Source: Streptomyces sp. NRRL WC-3626 (GTDB taxonomy: Bacteria > Actinomycetota > Actinomycetes > Streptomycetales > Streptomycetaceae). From it: a stretch of DNA of 64,000 bases. Position 1 is the stretch's first letter, and each line of letters begins with the position of its first letter. The stretch lies in contig NZ_JOCA01000012.1 in assembly GCF_000718785.1 (NCBI RefSeq), positions 1 through 64,000 on the forward strand. The letters run 5' to 3'. Below the pieces are notes generated by a model. It was not told the origin of the DNA and made no database searches. It worked only from the letters and a program-made list of their open reading frames with translations. Position numbers and translations under genes: made by a program. This document shows, piece after piece, positions 26,955 to 37,896 of this stretch.

Positions 26955-29455
26955 GCCTCCACCTCCTCGGGGGCCTCGTCGGCGAGCGTCGCCGGGCCGA
27001 TACGGACGAGCGAGCCGGGCAGGGCCCCGGTGCCGGAGGCGACGCCGCCGCCGACGGAGTTCAGCGGCAGCCACACCACACGGTCGGGCATCTCGGTGAC
27101 CGCCAGCGGCAGCCGGACCGTCCCGGCGGTGCCGGTCACCGCGAGCAGGTCGCCCTCCTTGACGCCGGCCTCGGCGGCCGTGGCCGCCGACACCCGCGCG
27201 CGGGCGGCGTGCCGGGTGCCGGCGAGCGCCTCGTCGCCGACCTGCAGAAGGCCTTCGTCGAGCAGCAGCCGGTGTCCGGCGAGCACCGCCTCCCCGGCGG
27301 CGGGCCGGGGCAGCGCGCTCGCGGTCTCCAGCGGGTCGCTCGCGGCGGGGCCGTCCCAGGCGCCGAGCCGGTCGAGCTCCGCGCGGACGGTGCGCAGATC
27401 CGGCAGCCCCAGATGGATGTCCATGGCGTCGGCCAGCATCTGCAGCACACGCGCGTCGGTGGGCGGAAGCCGCCGGGTCATCTGGTCGGGCTTGAGCGCC
27501 GCCTCGAAGAGGCGGACCCTGCCTTCCCAGTTGAGGAAGGTGCCGGCCTTCTCGGGGACCGCGGCGACGGGCAGCACCACGTCGGCCAGTGCGGTGACCT
27601 CGCCGGGCCGCAGTTCGAGGGAGACCACGAACCCGGCCTCGGCGAGCGCGGCACGCGCGCGTGCCGGGTCGGGCAGGTCGGCGACCTCCACGCCCGCGAC
27701 CAGCAGCGCCTGCAGCTCACCGCGCGCGGCCGCCTCGACGATCTGAGCGGTGTCGCGCCCGTAGCGGGTCGGCAGTTCGGCCACGCCCCACAGGGCGGCG
27801 ACCTCCGCGCGTGCGCGCGGGTCGGTCGCCGGGCGGCCGCCCGGCAGCAGCGCCGGCAGCGCGCCCGCCTCGACGGCGCCCCGCTCACCGGCCCGGCGCG
27901 GGATCCACACCAGCCGGGCGCCGGTCGCGGCGGCGAACCGGACGGCGGCGGTGAGACCACCCCGTACGGCGGCCAGCCGCTCGCCGACGACGATGACCGC
28001 GCCGTCGCCGCGCAGGGCCTCGGCGGCCCCGGCCCCGTCGCCCTCCAGGCCGACGCCGCTCGCGAGCGCGTCCAGCCACTCGGTCTCGGTGCCGGGGGCC
28101 GCCGGCAGCAGGGTGCCGCCGGCCTTCTCCAGCCCGCGCGTGGCGTGGGTCGCGAGGGCGAACGTCTTCTGCCCGTGCCGCCGCCAGGCCTTGCGCAGCC
28201 GCAGGAAGACGCCGGGCGCCTCCTCCTCCGACTCGAACCCGACCAGCAGGACCGCGGGCGCCTCCTCCAGGGAGGTGTACGTGACACCCGTGCCGTCGAG
28301 ATCACGGCCGCGTCCGGCGACCCGCGCGGCGAGGAAGTCGGCCTCCTCGGCGCTGTGCACGCGCGCGCGGAAGTCGATGTCGTTGGTGTCGAGCGCCACC
28401 CGCGCGAACTTGCTGTACGCGTAGGCGTCCTCGACGGTGAGCCGGCCGCCGGTCAGCACACCGGTGCGGCCCCGCGAGGCCAGCAGCCCCTGGGCCGCGA
28501 TCTGCAGCGCGTCCGGCCAGGAGGCGGGCTCCAGCTCACCCTCCGGGTTGCGCACCAGCGGTGTGGTGAGGCGGTCCCGCTGCTGTGCGTACCGGAAGCC
28601 GAAGCGTCCCTTGTCGCACATCCACTCCTCGTTGACCTCGGGGTCGTCGGCGGCGAGCCGCCGCATGACCTTGCCGCGCCGGTGGTCGGTGCGGGTGGCG
28701 CAGCCGCCGGAGCAGTGCTCGCACACGGACGGCGAGGAGATCAGGTCGAAGGGGCGGGAGCGGAACCGGTACGCCGCCGAGGTGAGCGCGCCGACCGGGC
28801 AGATCTGGATGGTGTTGCCGGAGAAGTACGACTCGAACGGGTCGCCCTCGCCGGTGCCGACCTGCTGCAGCGCGCCCCGCTCGATCAGCTCGATCATCGG
28901 GTCGCCCGCGACCTGGTTGGAGAACCGGGTGCAGCGGGCGCACAGCACGCACCGCTCACGGTCGAGCAGCACCTGGGTGGAGATCGCGACGGGCTTCTCG
29001 TAGGTGCGCTTCTTGCCGTCGAAGCGGGAGTCGGCCTGGCCGTGCGACATCGCCTGGTTCTGCAGGGGGCACTCGCCGCCCTTGTCGCAGACGGGGCAGT
29101 CCAGCGGGTGGTTGATGAGCAGCAGCTCCATCACACCCTTCTGGGCCTTCTCCGCGACCGGCGAGGAGAGCTGCGTCTTCACCACCATCCCGTCGGTGCA
29201 GGTGATGGTGCAGGACGCCATGGGCTTGCGCTGGCCCTCGACCTCGACGATGCACTGCCGGCAGGCGCCGGCCGGGTCGAGGAGCGGGTGGTCGCAGAAC
29301 CGGGGGATCTCGATGCCGAGCCGCTCGGCGGCCCGGATGACCAGGGTGCCCTTGGGCACGCTGATCTCGGCGCCGTCGATGGTCAGCGACACGAGGTCCT
29401 CCGGCGGGACCGCCGCCTCTCCCCCGCCGGAGGGAGCGTTGGTGGTCACAGTCAT
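26951..29455 (-). CDS. nuoG: NADH-quinone oxidoreductase subunit G
   Basis: An 834-aa large Fe-S subunit of the peripheral arm. The N-terminal [2Fe-2S] N1b domain includes [18 protein letters not shown]. The HxxxCxxCxxxxxC site is [14 protein letters not shown]. The next ferredoxin-like pair is CVLCARC and ICPVGAL. A further cluster site of N7 type is [11 protein letters not shown] molybdopterin-like fold without cofactor makes up the rest, more divergent and Ala-rich than usual, as in other streptomycetes. It overlaps nuoF and nuoH by about 4 bp. Confidence 0.96.
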   Translation of the reverse strand: MTVTTNAPSGGGEAAVPPEDLVSLTIDGAEISVPKGTLVIRAAERLGIEIPRFCDHPLLDPAGACRQCIVEVEGQRKPMASCTITCTDGMVVKTQLSSPVAEKAQKGVMELLLINHPLDCPVCDKGGECPLQNQAMSHGQADSRFDGKKRTYEKPVAISTQVLLDRERCVLCARCTRFSNQVAGDPMIELIERGALQQVGTGEGDPFESYFSGNTIQICPVGALTSAAYRFRSRPFDLISSPSVCEHCSGGCATRTDHRRGKVMRRLAADDPEVNEEWMCDKGRFGFRYAQQRDRLTTPLVRNPEGELEPASWPDALQIAAQGLLASRGRTGVLTGGRLTVEDAYAYSKFARVALDTNDIDFRARVHSAEEADFLAARVAGRGRDLDGTGVTYTSLEEAPAVLLVGFESEEEAPGVFLRLRKAWRRHGQKTFALATHATRGLEKAGGTLLPAAPGTETEWLDALASGVGLEGDGAGAAEALRGDGAVIVVGERLAAVRGGLTAAVRFAAATGARLVWIPRRAGERGAVEAGALPALLPGGRPATDPRARAEVAALWGVAELPTRYGRDTAQIVEAAARGELQALLVAGVEVADLPDPARARAALAEAGFVVSLELRPGEVTALADVVLPVAAVPEKAGTFLNWEGRVRLFEAALKPDQMTRRLPPTDARVLQMLADAMDIHLGLPDLRTVRAELDRLGAWDGPAASDPLETASALPRPAAGEAVLAGHRLLLDEGLLQVGDEALAGTRHAARARVSAATAAEAGVKEGDLLAVTGTAGTVRLPLAVTEMPDRVVWLPLNSVGGGVASGTGALPGSLVRIGPATLADEAPEEVEA

Positions 29456-30798
29456 GCGTGCACCTCCGTACGGTCGGCCCAGGCCGTGGACTTGGCCGGG
29501 TCGAAGGGGCAGCCCCGGCCCGTGATGTGCTCCTCGTACTCCGCGCGGAAGTACTTCAGGGAGGAGAAGATCGGCGCGGCGGCGCCGTCGCCGAGGGCGC
29601 AGAAGGCCTTGCCGTTGATGTTGTCGGCGATGTCGTTGAGCTTGTCGAGGTCGGACATCCGTCCCTTGCCGGCCTCGATGTCACGCATCAGCTGGACCAG
29701 CCAGTACGTGCCCTCGCGGCAGGGGGTGCACTTGCCGCAGGACTCGTGGGCGTAGAACTCGGTCCAGCGGGTGACGGCGCGCACGACGCAGGTCGTCTCG
29801 TCGAAGCACTGCAGGGCCTTGGTGCCCAGCATGGAACCCGCGGCGCCCACTCCTTCGTAGTCGAGGGGGACGTCGAGGTGTTCGTCGGTGAACATCGGCG
29901 TCGAGGAACCGCCGGGGGTCCAGAACTTCAGCCGGTGGCCCGGGCGCATTCCGCCGCTCATCTCCAGCAGCTGGCGCAGCGTGATGCCGAGCGGCGCCTC
30001 GTACTGGCCGGGGGTGGCGACATGGCCGCTGAGGGAGTAGAGCGTGAAGCCCGCGGACTTCTCGCTTCCCATCGAGCGGAACCAGTCCTTGCCCCGGTTC
30101 ATGATGGCGGGAACCGACGCGATCGACTCGACGTTGTTCACCACGGTCGGGCAGGCGTAGAGGCCCGCGACGGCGGGGAAGGGCGGACGGAGCCGCGGCT
30201 GGCCCCGGCGTCCTTCGAGCGAGTCGAGCAGCGCGGTCTCCTCACCGCAGATGTACGCGCCCGCGCCCGCGTGCACGGTGAGCTGGAGGTCGAGTCCGCT
30301 GCCCAGGGCGTTCTCGCCGAGGAGGCCGGCCGCGTAGGCCTCGCGCACCGCCTCGTGCAGCCGCCGCAGTACGGGGACGACCTCACCCCGCAGATAGATG
30401 AACGCGTGGGACGACCTGATGGCGTGGCACGCGATGACGATGCCCTCGATGAGGCTGTGCGGGTTCGCGAAGAGGAGCGGAATGTCCTTGCACGTCCCGG
30501 GTTCCGACTCGTCGGCGTTGACCACCAGGTAATGGGGCTTTCCATCGCCCTGGGGAATGAACTGCCACTTCATTCCCGTCGGGAATCCGGCGCCGCCGCG
30601 TCCGCGCAGTCCGGATTCCTTGACGTACGCGATGACGTCGTCCGGGGACATGGCGAGCGCCTTGCGGAGCCCCTCGTATCCCCCGTGGCGCCGGTAGACG
30701 TCCAGCGTCCAGGACTCGTCCTCGTCCCAGAAGGCGGACAGTACGGGTGCGAGCAGCTTCTCCGGGCTCATGTCCTTGAGTTCGGGTGCCAAGGTCAT
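29452..30798 (-). CDS. nuoF: NADH-quinone oxidoreductase subunit F (NADH/FMN site)
   Basis: A 448-aa flavoprotein that oxidises NADH. The NADH/FMN loop is [35 protein letters not shown] is the second conserved segment. The N3 [4Fe-4S] cluster lies in [16 protein letters not shown] near the C-terminus. ATG 30798 follows a GTG (30801) that would give a GTGA overlap with nuoE; either start is possible and they differ by one residue. It is paired with NuoE and NuoG. Confidence 0.97.
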   Translation of the reverse strand: MTLAPELKDMSPEKLLAPVLSAFWDEDESWTLDVYRRHGGYEGLRKALAMSPDDVIAYVKESGLRGRGGAGFPTGMKWQFIPQGDGKPHYLVVNADESEPGTCKDIPLLFANPHSLIEGIVIACHAIRSSHAFIYLRGEVVPVLRRLHEAVREAYAAGLLGENALGSGLDLQLTVHAGAGAYICGEETALLDSLEGRRGQPRLRPPFPAVAGLYACPTVVNNVESIASVPAIMNRGKDWFRSMGSEKSAGFTLYSLSGHVATPGQYEAPLGITLRQLLEMSGGMRPGHRLKFWTPGGSSTPMFTDEHLDVPLDYEGVGAAGSMLGTKALQCFDETTCVVRAVTRWTEFYAHESCGKCTPCREGTYWLVQLMRDIEAGKGRMSDLDKLNDIADNINGKAFCALGDGAAAPIFSSLKYFRAEYEEHITGRGCPFDPAKSTAWADRTEVHA

Positions 30799-31658
30799 CA
30801 CTCCCCCTCCTCGGCGGCGGGACCCGACGGGTGGGAAGGGTCGGAGGCCGATGTGTCCTGCGGCGCGTCGTGCGAGCTGAGGTGCTCCGAGGGCGACGGC
30901 TCGTGCGGCGGGGTGTCCCGGGGCGCCTCACCGCGCGGGTGCACCACACGCGCGGGCGCGGCCTCGCCCTTGGCCAGCTTCAGGCCGACCAGGGAGGCGG
31001 GTCCCGCGCTGCCGGTGGCCTCGACCGCTCCCTCGCGCGTGTCGGGGAAGCCGGCCAGGATGCGGGCGGTCTCCTTGAAGGTGCACAGGGGCGCCCCGCG
31101 CGTGGGCGACACCTCGCGGCCGGCCCGCAGGTCGTCGACCATGCGCTTGGCGCTCTCGGGGGTCTGGTTGTCGAAGAACTCCCAGTTCACCATCACCACG
31201 GGCGCGAAGTCGCAGGCCGCGTTGCACTCGATGTGCTCCAGGGTGACCTTGCCGTCGCCGGTGGTCTCGCCGTTGCCGACGCCGAGGTGCTCCTGGAGCT
31301 CCTCGAAGATCGCGTCGCCGCCCATGACGGCGCACAGGGTGTTGGTGCACACCCCGACCTGGTAGTCACCGCTCGGCCGGCGCCGGTACATGGAGTAGAA
31401 GGTGGCGACCGCGGTCACCTCCGCGGTGGTCAGGTCCAGCGTCTCCGCGCAGAACCGCATCCCGGTGCGCGTGACATGGCCCTCCTCGGACTGCACGAGG
31501 TGCAGCAGCGGCAGAAGGGCGGAGCGGGAGTCCGGGTAGCGGGCGATGACCTCGCGCGCGTCGGCCTCCAGCCGGGCCCGTACGTCGTCGGGGTAGGCGG
31601 GCGCGGGCAGTTCGGGCATGCCCAGGCTGACGCCGTGGTCCGAAGAAGAGGTGGTCAC
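30798..31658 (-). CDS. nuoE: NADH-quinone oxidoreductase subunit E (long form)
   Basis: A 286-aa [2Fe-2S] N1a subunit. The cluster ligands are in [14 protein letters not shown] and [13 protein letters not shown], the standard CxxxxC and CxxxC pattern. The domain ends near residue 190. The rest is a charged, Pro/Ser-rich extension of about 100 residues absent from E. coli NuoE. GTG 31658 overlaps the nuoD stop as GTGA and has GGAGG upstream, so I chose it. The long frame to 32057 reads through nuoD. Confidence 0.94.
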   Translation of the reverse strand: MTTSSSDHGVSLGMPELPAPAYPDDVRARLEADAREVIARYPDSRSALLPLLHLVQSEEGHVTRTGMRFCAETLDLTTAEVTAVATFYSMYRRRPSGDYQVGVCTNTLCAVMGGDAIFEELQEHLGVGNGETTGDGKVTLEHIECNAACDFAPVVMVNWEFFDNQTPESAKRMVDDLRAGREVSPTRGAPLCTFKETARILAGFPDTREGAVEATGSAGPASLVGLKLAKGEAAPARVVHPRGEAPRDTPPHEPSPSEHLSSHDAPQDTSASDPSHPSGPAAEEGE

Positions 31659-32977
31659 CGGTCGACGCCTCCCATCACGGGGTCGATGGACGCGACGGCG
31701 ACGATGACGTCGGCGACCTGGCCGCCCTCGCACATCGCCGCCATGGCCTGCAGGTTGGTGAAGGACGGGTCGCGGAAGTGGACCCGGTAGGGGCGGGTGC
31801 CGCCGTCGGAGACGACATGCACCCCGAGTTCGCCCTTGGGCGACTCGACCGCCGTGTACGCCTGTCCCGGCGGGACCCGGAATCCCTCGGTGACCAGCTT
31901 GAAGTGGTGGATCAGGGCTTCCATGGAGGTGCCCATGATGTTCTTGATGTGGTCGAGGGAGTTGCCCAGTCCGTCCGGTCCCAGGGCGAGCTGGGCGGGC
32001 CAGGCGATCTTCTTGTCGGCGACCATGACCGGTCCGGGCTGCAGCCGGTCCAGGCACTGCTCGACGATGCGCAGCGACTGGCGCATCTCCTCCAGCCGGA
32101 TCAGGAACCGGCCGTAGGAGTCGCAGGTGTCGGCGGTCGGGATGTCGAAGTCGTAGGTCTCGTATCCGCAGTACGGCTGGGCCTTGCGCAGGTCGTGCGG
32201 GAGGCCGGTGGAGCGCAGGATCGGGCCGGTGGCACCGAGGGCCATGCAGCCGGCCAGGTCGAGGTAACCGACGTCCTGCATACGGGCCTTGAAGATGGGG
32301 TTCCCGGTGGCGAGCTTGTCGTACTCCGGGAGGTTCTTCCGCATCTTCTTCACGAACTCGCGGATCTGGTCCACCGCGCCGGGCGGCAGGTCCTGGGCGA
32401 GTCCGCCGGGCCGGATGTACGCGTGGTTCATCCGCAGGCCGGTGATCAGCTCGTAGATGTCGAGAATGAGTTCACGATCACGGAATCCGTAGATCATGAT
32501 CGTGGTGGCGCCGAGCTCCATGCCGCCGGTGGCGATGCACACCAGGTGGGAGGAGAGCCGGTTCAGCTCCATCAGGAGGACCCTGATGATGGTGGCCCGG
32601 TCCGGGATCTGGTCCTCGATCCCGAGGAGCTTCTCGACGCCCAGGCAGTACGCCGTCTCGTTGAAGAACGACGTCAGGTAGTCCATGCGCGTCACGAACG
32701 TGGTGCCCTGGGTCCACGTGCGGTACTCGAGGTTCTTCTCGATGCCGGTGTGCAGGTAGCCGATGCCGCAGCGGGCCTCGGTGACCGTCTCGCCGTCGAT
32801 CTCCAGGATCAGCCGGAGCACTCCGTGGGTGGAGGGGTGCTGGGGACCCATGTTGACGACGATGCGCTCGTCGTCGGCGCGGGCGGCGGTCTGGACGACC
32901 TCGTCCCAGTCGCCGCCGGTGACCGTGTAGACGGTGCCTTCGGTCGTCTCCCTCGGGGAGGCGTGGGAAGTGCTCAC
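31655..32977 (-). CDS. nuoD: NADH-quinone oxidoreductase subunit D
   Basis: A 440-aa 49-kDa-type subunit that forms the quinone cavity with NuoB and NuoH. Conserved segments include [31 protein letters not shown] and HHFKLVTEG, then [19 protein letters not shown]. It carries no metal cluster, as expected. ATG 32977 overlaps the end of nuoC by 4 bp. Length is normal for the family. Confidence 0.97.
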   Translation of the reverse strand: MSTSHASPRETTEGTVYTVTGGDWDEVVQTAARADDERIVVNMGPQHPSTHGVLRLILEIDGETVTEARCGIGYLHTGIEKNLEYRTWTQGTTFVTRMDYLTSFFNETAYCLGVEKLLGIEDQIPDRATIIRVLLMELNRLSSHLVCIATGGMELGATTIMIYGFRDRELILDIYELITGLRMNHAYIRPGGLAQDLPPGAVDQIREFVKKMRKNLPEYDKLATGNPIFKARMQDVGYLDLAGCMALGATGPILRSTGLPHDLRKAQPYCGYETYDFDIPTADTCDSYGRFLIRLEEMRQSLRIVEQCLDRLQPGPVMVADKKIAWPAQLALGPDGLGNSLDHIKNIMGTSMEALIHHFKLVTEGFRVPPGQAYTAVESPKGELGVHVVSDGGTRPYRVHFRDPSFTNLQAMAAMCEGGQVADVIVAVASIDPVMGGVDR

Positions 32978-33746
32978 GAGTACGACCTCCGCTGGTCCGG
33001 AGCCGGGATCTGGGCGCCCTTGTACTCGACGGGGATGCCGCCGAGGGGATAGTCCTTGCGCTGCGGATGGCCCGGCCAGTCGTCCGGCATCATGATCCGC
33101 GTGAGCGCCGGGTGGCCGTCGAAGACGATGCCGTAGAAGTCGTACGTCTCGCGCTCGTGCCAGTCGTTCGTCGGATAGACCGAGAACAGCGACGGGATGT
33201 GCGGGTCGCTGTCGGGGGCGCTGACCTCAAGGCGGATCAGCCGGTTGTGGGTGATCGAGCGCAGGTGGTAGACGGCGTGCAGTTCGCGGCCCTTGTCGTT
33301 CGGGTAGTGCACGCCGCTGACGCCGGTGCACAGCTCGAAGCGCAGGGCGGGGTCGTCGCGCAGGGTCCTCGCGACCCGGACCAGGTGCTCGCGCTCGATG
33401 TGGAAGGTGAGTTCGCCCCGGTCGACGACCGTCTTCTCGATGGCGTTCTCCGGGAGCAGGTCCTGCTCCTCCAGCGCGCCCTCCAGTTCGTCGGCGACCT
33501 CGTCGAAGTATCCATATGCGCCTCCGCCGCGTGGGCCGCCATAGGGGCGGGCCGCCGGTCCGGGGAGGCGGACGGAGCGGACGAGTCCGCCGTAACCGGA
33601 GGTGTCGCCGCCCTCGGTGGCGCCGAACATGCCGCGCTGGACGCGGATCTCCTCACCGCCCTGGCCGCGCTGGCCGGGGAGGTTCTCGGCGGAGAGGTCC
33701 TTCTCGGGGTTCACCCCGTCCGACCCGCCCGCGCCGTTCGCGTCAC

Positions 33747-33750
<4 letters not shown>
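32974..33750 (-). CDS. nuoC: NADH-quinone oxidoreductase subunit C
   Basis: A 258-aa 30-kDa-type subunit. The core carries [19 protein letters not shown] and [25 protein letters not shown], the family signature. The C-terminus ends in a PxRKDYPL-type block ([11 protein letters not shown]). An N-terminal disordered segment of about 90 residues (Gly/Glu-rich) is longer than in many bacteria. It is separate from nuoD, not fused as in E. coli. Its start overlaps nuoB by 4 bp. Confidence 0.96.
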
Positions 33751-34301
<551 letters not shown>

Positions 34302-34314
34302 GAGTTAAGGCCCC

Positions 34315-34674
34315 TCAGTCCCATTCCAGGCCGCCGCGCCGCCATACGTACGCGTACGCGACGAAGACGGTGAGCACGAAGAGCAGCATCTCCACGAGCC
34401 CGAAAATCCCCAGGGCGTCGAAGGTGACGGCCCAGGGGTAGAGGAAGACGATCTCGATATCGAAAATGATGAAGAGCATCGCCGTCAGGTAGTACTTGAT
34501 CGGGAAGCGCCCGCCGCCGGCCGGCGTGGGGGTCGGTTCGATACCGCACTCGTACGCCTCGAGCTTGGCGCGGTTGTACCGCTTCGGACCGATCAGCGTG
34601 GCCATGACCACGGAGAAGATCGCAAAGCCTGCCCCGAGGGCTCCCAGTACGAGGATGGGCGCATACGCGTTCAC
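34315..34674 (-). CDS. nuoA: NADH-quinone oxidoreductase subunit A
   Basis: A 119-aa membrane subunit with three helices and standard NuoA length. The loop EAYECGIEPTPTPAGGGRFPIKYYLTAMLFIIFDIEIVFLYPWA (beginning at about residue 38) is the family signature with the conserved ECG. It is the first gene of the operon. GAGGAGCGAGGAGCG before GTG 34674 gives the ribosome site. The nuo promoter region is upstream. Confidence 0.96.
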   Translation of the reverse strand: MNAYAPILVLGALGAGFAIFSVVMATLIGPKRYNRAKLEAYECGIEPTPTPAGGGRFPIKYYLTAMLFIIFDIEIVFLYPWAVTFDALGIFGLVEMLLFVLTVFVAYAYVWRRGGLEWD

Positions 34675-34813
34675 CGCTCCTCGCTCCTCTCAGTCGGCAC
34701 TGACTGCTGGCGTTTGTGCAGTGGGCCCACCCGCCTCAACTGCCCCACGAACCACGCCCGCCCCGGCGAAGATCGAGAACATGTGAAGCAGGTCACAAGC
34801 CCAACCGCTCCGC

Positions 34814-34847
34814 ATCCTATGCCCGCGAGTCTGTGATCTGCGACACG
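34814..34847 (-). promoter_or_regulatory. Candidate nuo promoter -10 with overlapping Rex-like site
   Basis: On the minus strand TAGGAT (34814-34819) is a plausible -10, about 140 bp above the nuoA start. TGTGATC-TGC-GACACG (plus-strand 34832-34847) lies over its -20 to -40 region and resembles the Rex operator consensus TGTGAACNNNTTCACA (9 of 13 fixed positions). A second similar site, TGTGATC-TCC-ACCACC, is at 34865-34880. Rex represses nuo in S. coelicolor when NADH is low, so the location fits. Site quality is moderate. Confidence 0.5.
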
Positions 34848-35143
34848 GGGTATTGCACAAGCTTTGTGATCTCCACCACCTGACGAACGATCATGAAGTC
34901 GGATGAGCGGTGATCTTCACACGCCAAGCATCCACGCGATCACCAATGGTGACATTTTGACTGGTCAGTGCAGCTCAGAGGGCTCGTCTCCATATCAAGA
35001 GGCTTCCCGCGCATGCAAATTGGTGTGGGACTCGATCTCTTGATAGAGGCCCGTTCACACATCAGGGGGACGCGGGGCGGGATGTGGACGTGTGCACGCG
35101 TTCACGAAGTCCCCCGCCGCCCGGCCGGTGATGAAGCGGAGCA
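34848..35143. other. Long upstream region of the nuo operon
   Basis: No gene is visible between nuoA and the MMPL terminator. Notable elements: TTCACA half-sites at 34916-34921 and 35054-35059; the palindrome TCACC-AAT-GGTGA at 34940-34952; TATCAAGAG (34993-35001) paired with CTCTTGATA (35037-35045), a 9-bp stem-loop; and TGTGCACGCGTTCACG at 35091-35106, which matches the Rex consensus at 11 of 13 fixed positions. The nuo transcript might start this far upstream, giving a long leader, or an unseen small RNA gene may sit here. Confidence 0.5.
35091..35106. promoter_or_regulatory. Strong Rex-operator-like site
   Basis: TGTGCACGCGTTCACG differs from the Rex operator TGTGAACNNNTTCACA only at the fifth and last bases. 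It lies about 420 bp above nuoA and 100 bp beyond the stop of the MMPL gene, in DNA with no other obvious target than nuo. Confidence 0.5.
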
Positions 35144-35188
35144 CCCCGGGGCCGGGGGCACCCGGGTGCGGTGCCCCCGGCCTCGGGG
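35144..35188 (-). terminator. Long hairpin downstream of the MMPL transporter gene
   Basis: Arms 35144-35162 (CCCCGGGGCCGGGGGCACC) and 35170-35188 form a 19-bp stem with one G-T mismatch and a 7-nt loop. It lies 19 bp beyond the MMPL stop on the minus strand and would insulate nuo from that gene. Confidence 0.82.
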
Positions 35189-35207
35189 TGGCTGGTGGAG
35201 CCTTGCC

Positions 35208-37424
35208 TCAACTGCCCGTTGTGGTGGGGGACTTGACCGGGATCCGAAGGGTGGGACGGTCGGGGGTGCCGACGTCGCCGCCCTCGACGTCGAGGTGGGG
35301 CAGCAGGCGGTCCAGCCCGCGGGGCAGCGTCCAGGCCCGGTCGCCGAGGAGGGCCATGACCGCCGGGACCAGGGTCATACGGACCAGGAAGGCGTCCACG
35401 AGGACCCCGAAGGCCAGGGCGAAGGCGATCGGCATGATGTCAGCGTCGTGGGAGAAGAGGAAGCTGACGAACACCGAGATCATGATCAGCGCGGCGGCGG
35501 TGACCACACGGGCGGCGTTGCGCGCGCCGGCCACGACGGCGGCGCGGGCGTCGCGGTGGCGGACGTAGTCCTCCCGCATGGCGGAGACGAGGAACACCTC
35601 GTAGTCCATGGCCAGGCCGAAGAGGACGGCCATGACGATGATGGGCATGAAGCTCGCCACCGGTCCCTCAGCGCTGACGCCCAGCACGCCGGCCAGCCAT
35701 CCCCACTGGAACACCGCGACGGTCGCGCCGAACGCCGCGCCGACGGAGAGCAGGAACCCGACGGTGGCCTTCACCGGGATGGCGACGGACCGGAAGGCGA
35801 TCATCAGCAGCAGCAGGGAGAGGCCGACCACCACGACCGCGAAGGGCACGAGCGCGCCGCTGAGCCTGTCGGCGACGTCGACGCTGACGGCGGTGAGGCC
35901 GGTGACGGCGACGTGGCTGCCGGAGTCCGCGGCCAGCGGCGCCATCTCGGTGCGCAGGTGAGCCACCAGGGAACCGGTCTCGGCGGTGCGCGGCCCGGTG
36001 GTGGGGATGATCCGGACGCGTGCGGCCGTGCCGTCCTCGGCGATGTCGGCGTCGCCGACGTCCGCGATGCCCTCGACCCGGCCCAGCCTGTCGCCGACCG
36101 CGTCGGCGGTGGACCGGACGGCCGCCGGGTCGTCGTTCTCGACCAGGACCACCAGCGGACCGTTCACGCCGGGGCCGAAGGCGTCGCCGATCAGGTCGTA
36201 GGCCTGGCGGCTGGAGGTGCCTGCGGGGCTGTCGCCCTCGTCGGTGACGGCGAGCTGGAGCTGCAGGGCCGGCAGGGCGAGCGCGATGACGGCGACGGTC
36301 CCGACGACGAGGGTCCGCACGGGACGCCGCAGCACACCCTCGGTCCAGCGCACGCCCAGCGGCGTCCGGCCGCCGCGCGCCTTCCGGACGGTCCACCGCC
36401 CGGTCCGCGCACCGGCCTTGGGCGTGAGCCTGCGCCCGGCCATGCCGAGGAGGACGGGGAGCATGCCCAGCGCGAGGACGACGGCGACGGCGACGGCACC
36501 CGCGGACGCGAGCCCCATCGAGGTGAGCAGCGGCACCCCGGCCACCGACAGTCCGGCGAGCGCGATGACCACGGTGGCGCCGGCGAAGACCACCGCGCTG
36601 CCCGCGGTGGCGTTGGCCCGTGCCACGGACTCCACCACCGGTGTCCCGGCGGCCAGCTGACCGCGGTGACGGGACACGATGAACAGGGCGTAGTCGATAC
36701 CGACCGCGAGCCCCAGCATGATCGCGAGCGTGGGCGCGTTGTCGCTCACCCCGAACACCGTGGCGGCGCCCGTCATGGCGGCCATCGTGCCCACGACACC
36801 GAGGACGGCGGTCAGCAGCGGCAGCCCCGCGGCGATCAGCGAACCGAACGTGATCACCAGGATGACCAGGGCGACGCCCAGCCCCGCCAGCTCGGACGGC
36901 CCGAACGGCGCGGTGGAGGGAGCGTAGGCGTCACCGCCGAAGATGGTCCTCATCCCCGCCCGCCCGGCCGGCTCCCCCGCGGCCTTCACCGCGTCCAGCG
37001 TGCCGGCGGGCACGTCCTCCTCGGCGGCGGCCGTGAACGTGACCTCCGCGACGGCGGTACGTCCGTCCTCCGACACCATGACGTCCTCGGCCGGGCCGCT
37101 CACCTCCCGTACGCCGCTCACGTCACCCATCGCCGTGAGGCTGGAGTCCAGGGCCTGCCGCAGCGCGGGTTCGGTCACCCGGTGGCCGGGCGGGGCCCGG
37201 AACACGATCCGCGCGGACTGCAGGTCCGGCGACGGGAAGTGCCGGTCCATCCTGGCGAGCGCCGTCTGCGCGGGCGACCCGGGGATGGAGCCGCTGTCCT
37301 CGAACTCACCGGCGAGCGAGAAGCCCAGCCCGGCCACCGCGCACAGCGCGACCAGCCATCCGACCAACATGGTGCGCCATCGCCGAGCGCCCAGTGCGCC
37401 CAGCCGGTACAAGTACGTAGCCAT
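35208..37424 (-). CDS. MMPL-family (RND-type) transporter
   Basis: A 738-aa membrane protein with the two-fold MMPL layout: TM1, an extracytoplasmic domain of about 150 residues, TM2-6, a linker, then TM7, a second external domain, and TM8-12. Family signatures are IMLGLAVGIDYALFIVSRHRGQL in the first half and MAVLFGLAMDYEVFLVSAMREDY in the second, with the proton-relay Asp and Tyr of MmpL proteins. It exports lipids or other hydrophobic molecules by proton motive force; the substrate is unknown. No TetR-type regulator is adjacent. It is followed by a strong terminator, so it is a single-gene unit. Confidence 0.92.
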   Translation of the reverse strand: MATYLYRLGALGARRWRTMLVGWLVALCAVAGLGFSLAGEFEDSGSIPGSPAQTALARMDRHFPSPDLQSARIVFRAPPGHRVTEPALRQALDSSLTAMGDVSGVREVSGPAEDVMVSEDGRTAVAEVTFTAAAEEDVPAGTLDAVKAAGEPAGRAGMRTIFGGDAYAPSTAPFGPSELAGLGVALVILVITFGSLIAAGLPLLTAVLGVVGTMAAMTGAATVFGVSDNAPTLAIMLGLAVGIDYALFIVSRHRGQLAAGTPVVESVARANATAGSAVVFAGATVVIALAGLSVAGVPLLTSMGLASAGAVAVAVVLALGMLPVLLGMAGRRLTPKAGARTGRWTVRKARGGRTPLGVRWTEGVLRRPVRTLVVGTVAVIALALPALQLQLAVTDEGDSPAGTSSRQAYDLIGDAFGPGVNGPLVVLVENDDPAAVRSTADAVGDRLGRVEGIADVGDADIAEDGTAARVRIIPTTGPRTAETGSLVAHLRTEMAPLAADSGSHVAVTGLTAVSVDVADRLSGALVPFAVVVVGLSLLLLMIAFRSVAIPVKATVGFLLSVGAAFGATVAVFQWGWLAGVLGVSAEGPVASFMPIIVMAVLFGLAMDYEVFLVSAMREDYVRHRDARAAVVAGARNAARVVTAAALIMISVFVSFLFSHDADIMPIAFALAFGVLVDAFLVRMTLVPAVMALLGDRAWTLPRGLDRLLPHLDVEGGDVGTPDRPTLRIPVKSPTTTGS

Positions 37425-37896
37425 TCCCGGATCCCTCGTCAGCGGTCATCGACACGCCGATCCTTCTGCGCACGGTTGACGGTCCCTCCCCCCGCGACCT
37501 GAGGACTTCCTGACGGTCCCCGCACCGCGCCGTCAACCCGATGCCCGCCGTCGCCGGCGGGGCGCACGGGCCGGGATCGAATCCGGCCGTCGACCGGGGC
37601 GGCCGGGCGTCGCGGCCGACGCCGTGACACGGGTAAGCGTTCCGTGACCTCCGTCACATTCATGAGAGCCGCATGAGAGGAGGGATTGGCCAACCACTTC
37701 AACCGATGGTAAGTGCGGGGCAATTCGGGCGTAACGATGAAAGCGCGTGATCACGGGCCGATCACGGACGCCCGCAATGTCCGTTAGGGCGTCAATAAAG
37801 AGCGACACGCCCGGGAATTGACGCCCCGATTGAACAACTGTGGCGCAGCACACGTTTCTTGAAGATATGAAGCAGCCCCTGGTACCGGTTGTTCCC
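37425..37896. other. Divergent intergenic region (MMPL / NlpC-P60)
   Basis: No gene is visible in this 472-bp stretch. GACGGTCCC is repeated directly near 37478 and 37512. GATCACGG occurs twice near 37748 and 37759. The 3' part is comparatively AT-rich and should hold the promoter of the wall hydrolase. I do not see a ydaO-type riboswitch here: the conserved GACAGCT/CCTCGCAGGC 3' block is missing. Confidence 0.4.

Noticed and set aside
37425..37896. Second c-di-AMP riboswitch before the NlpC/P60 gene
   Set aside because: The conserved 3' block (CAGCT...CCTCGCAGGC) and pairing partners found at 12.0 kb are missing here.
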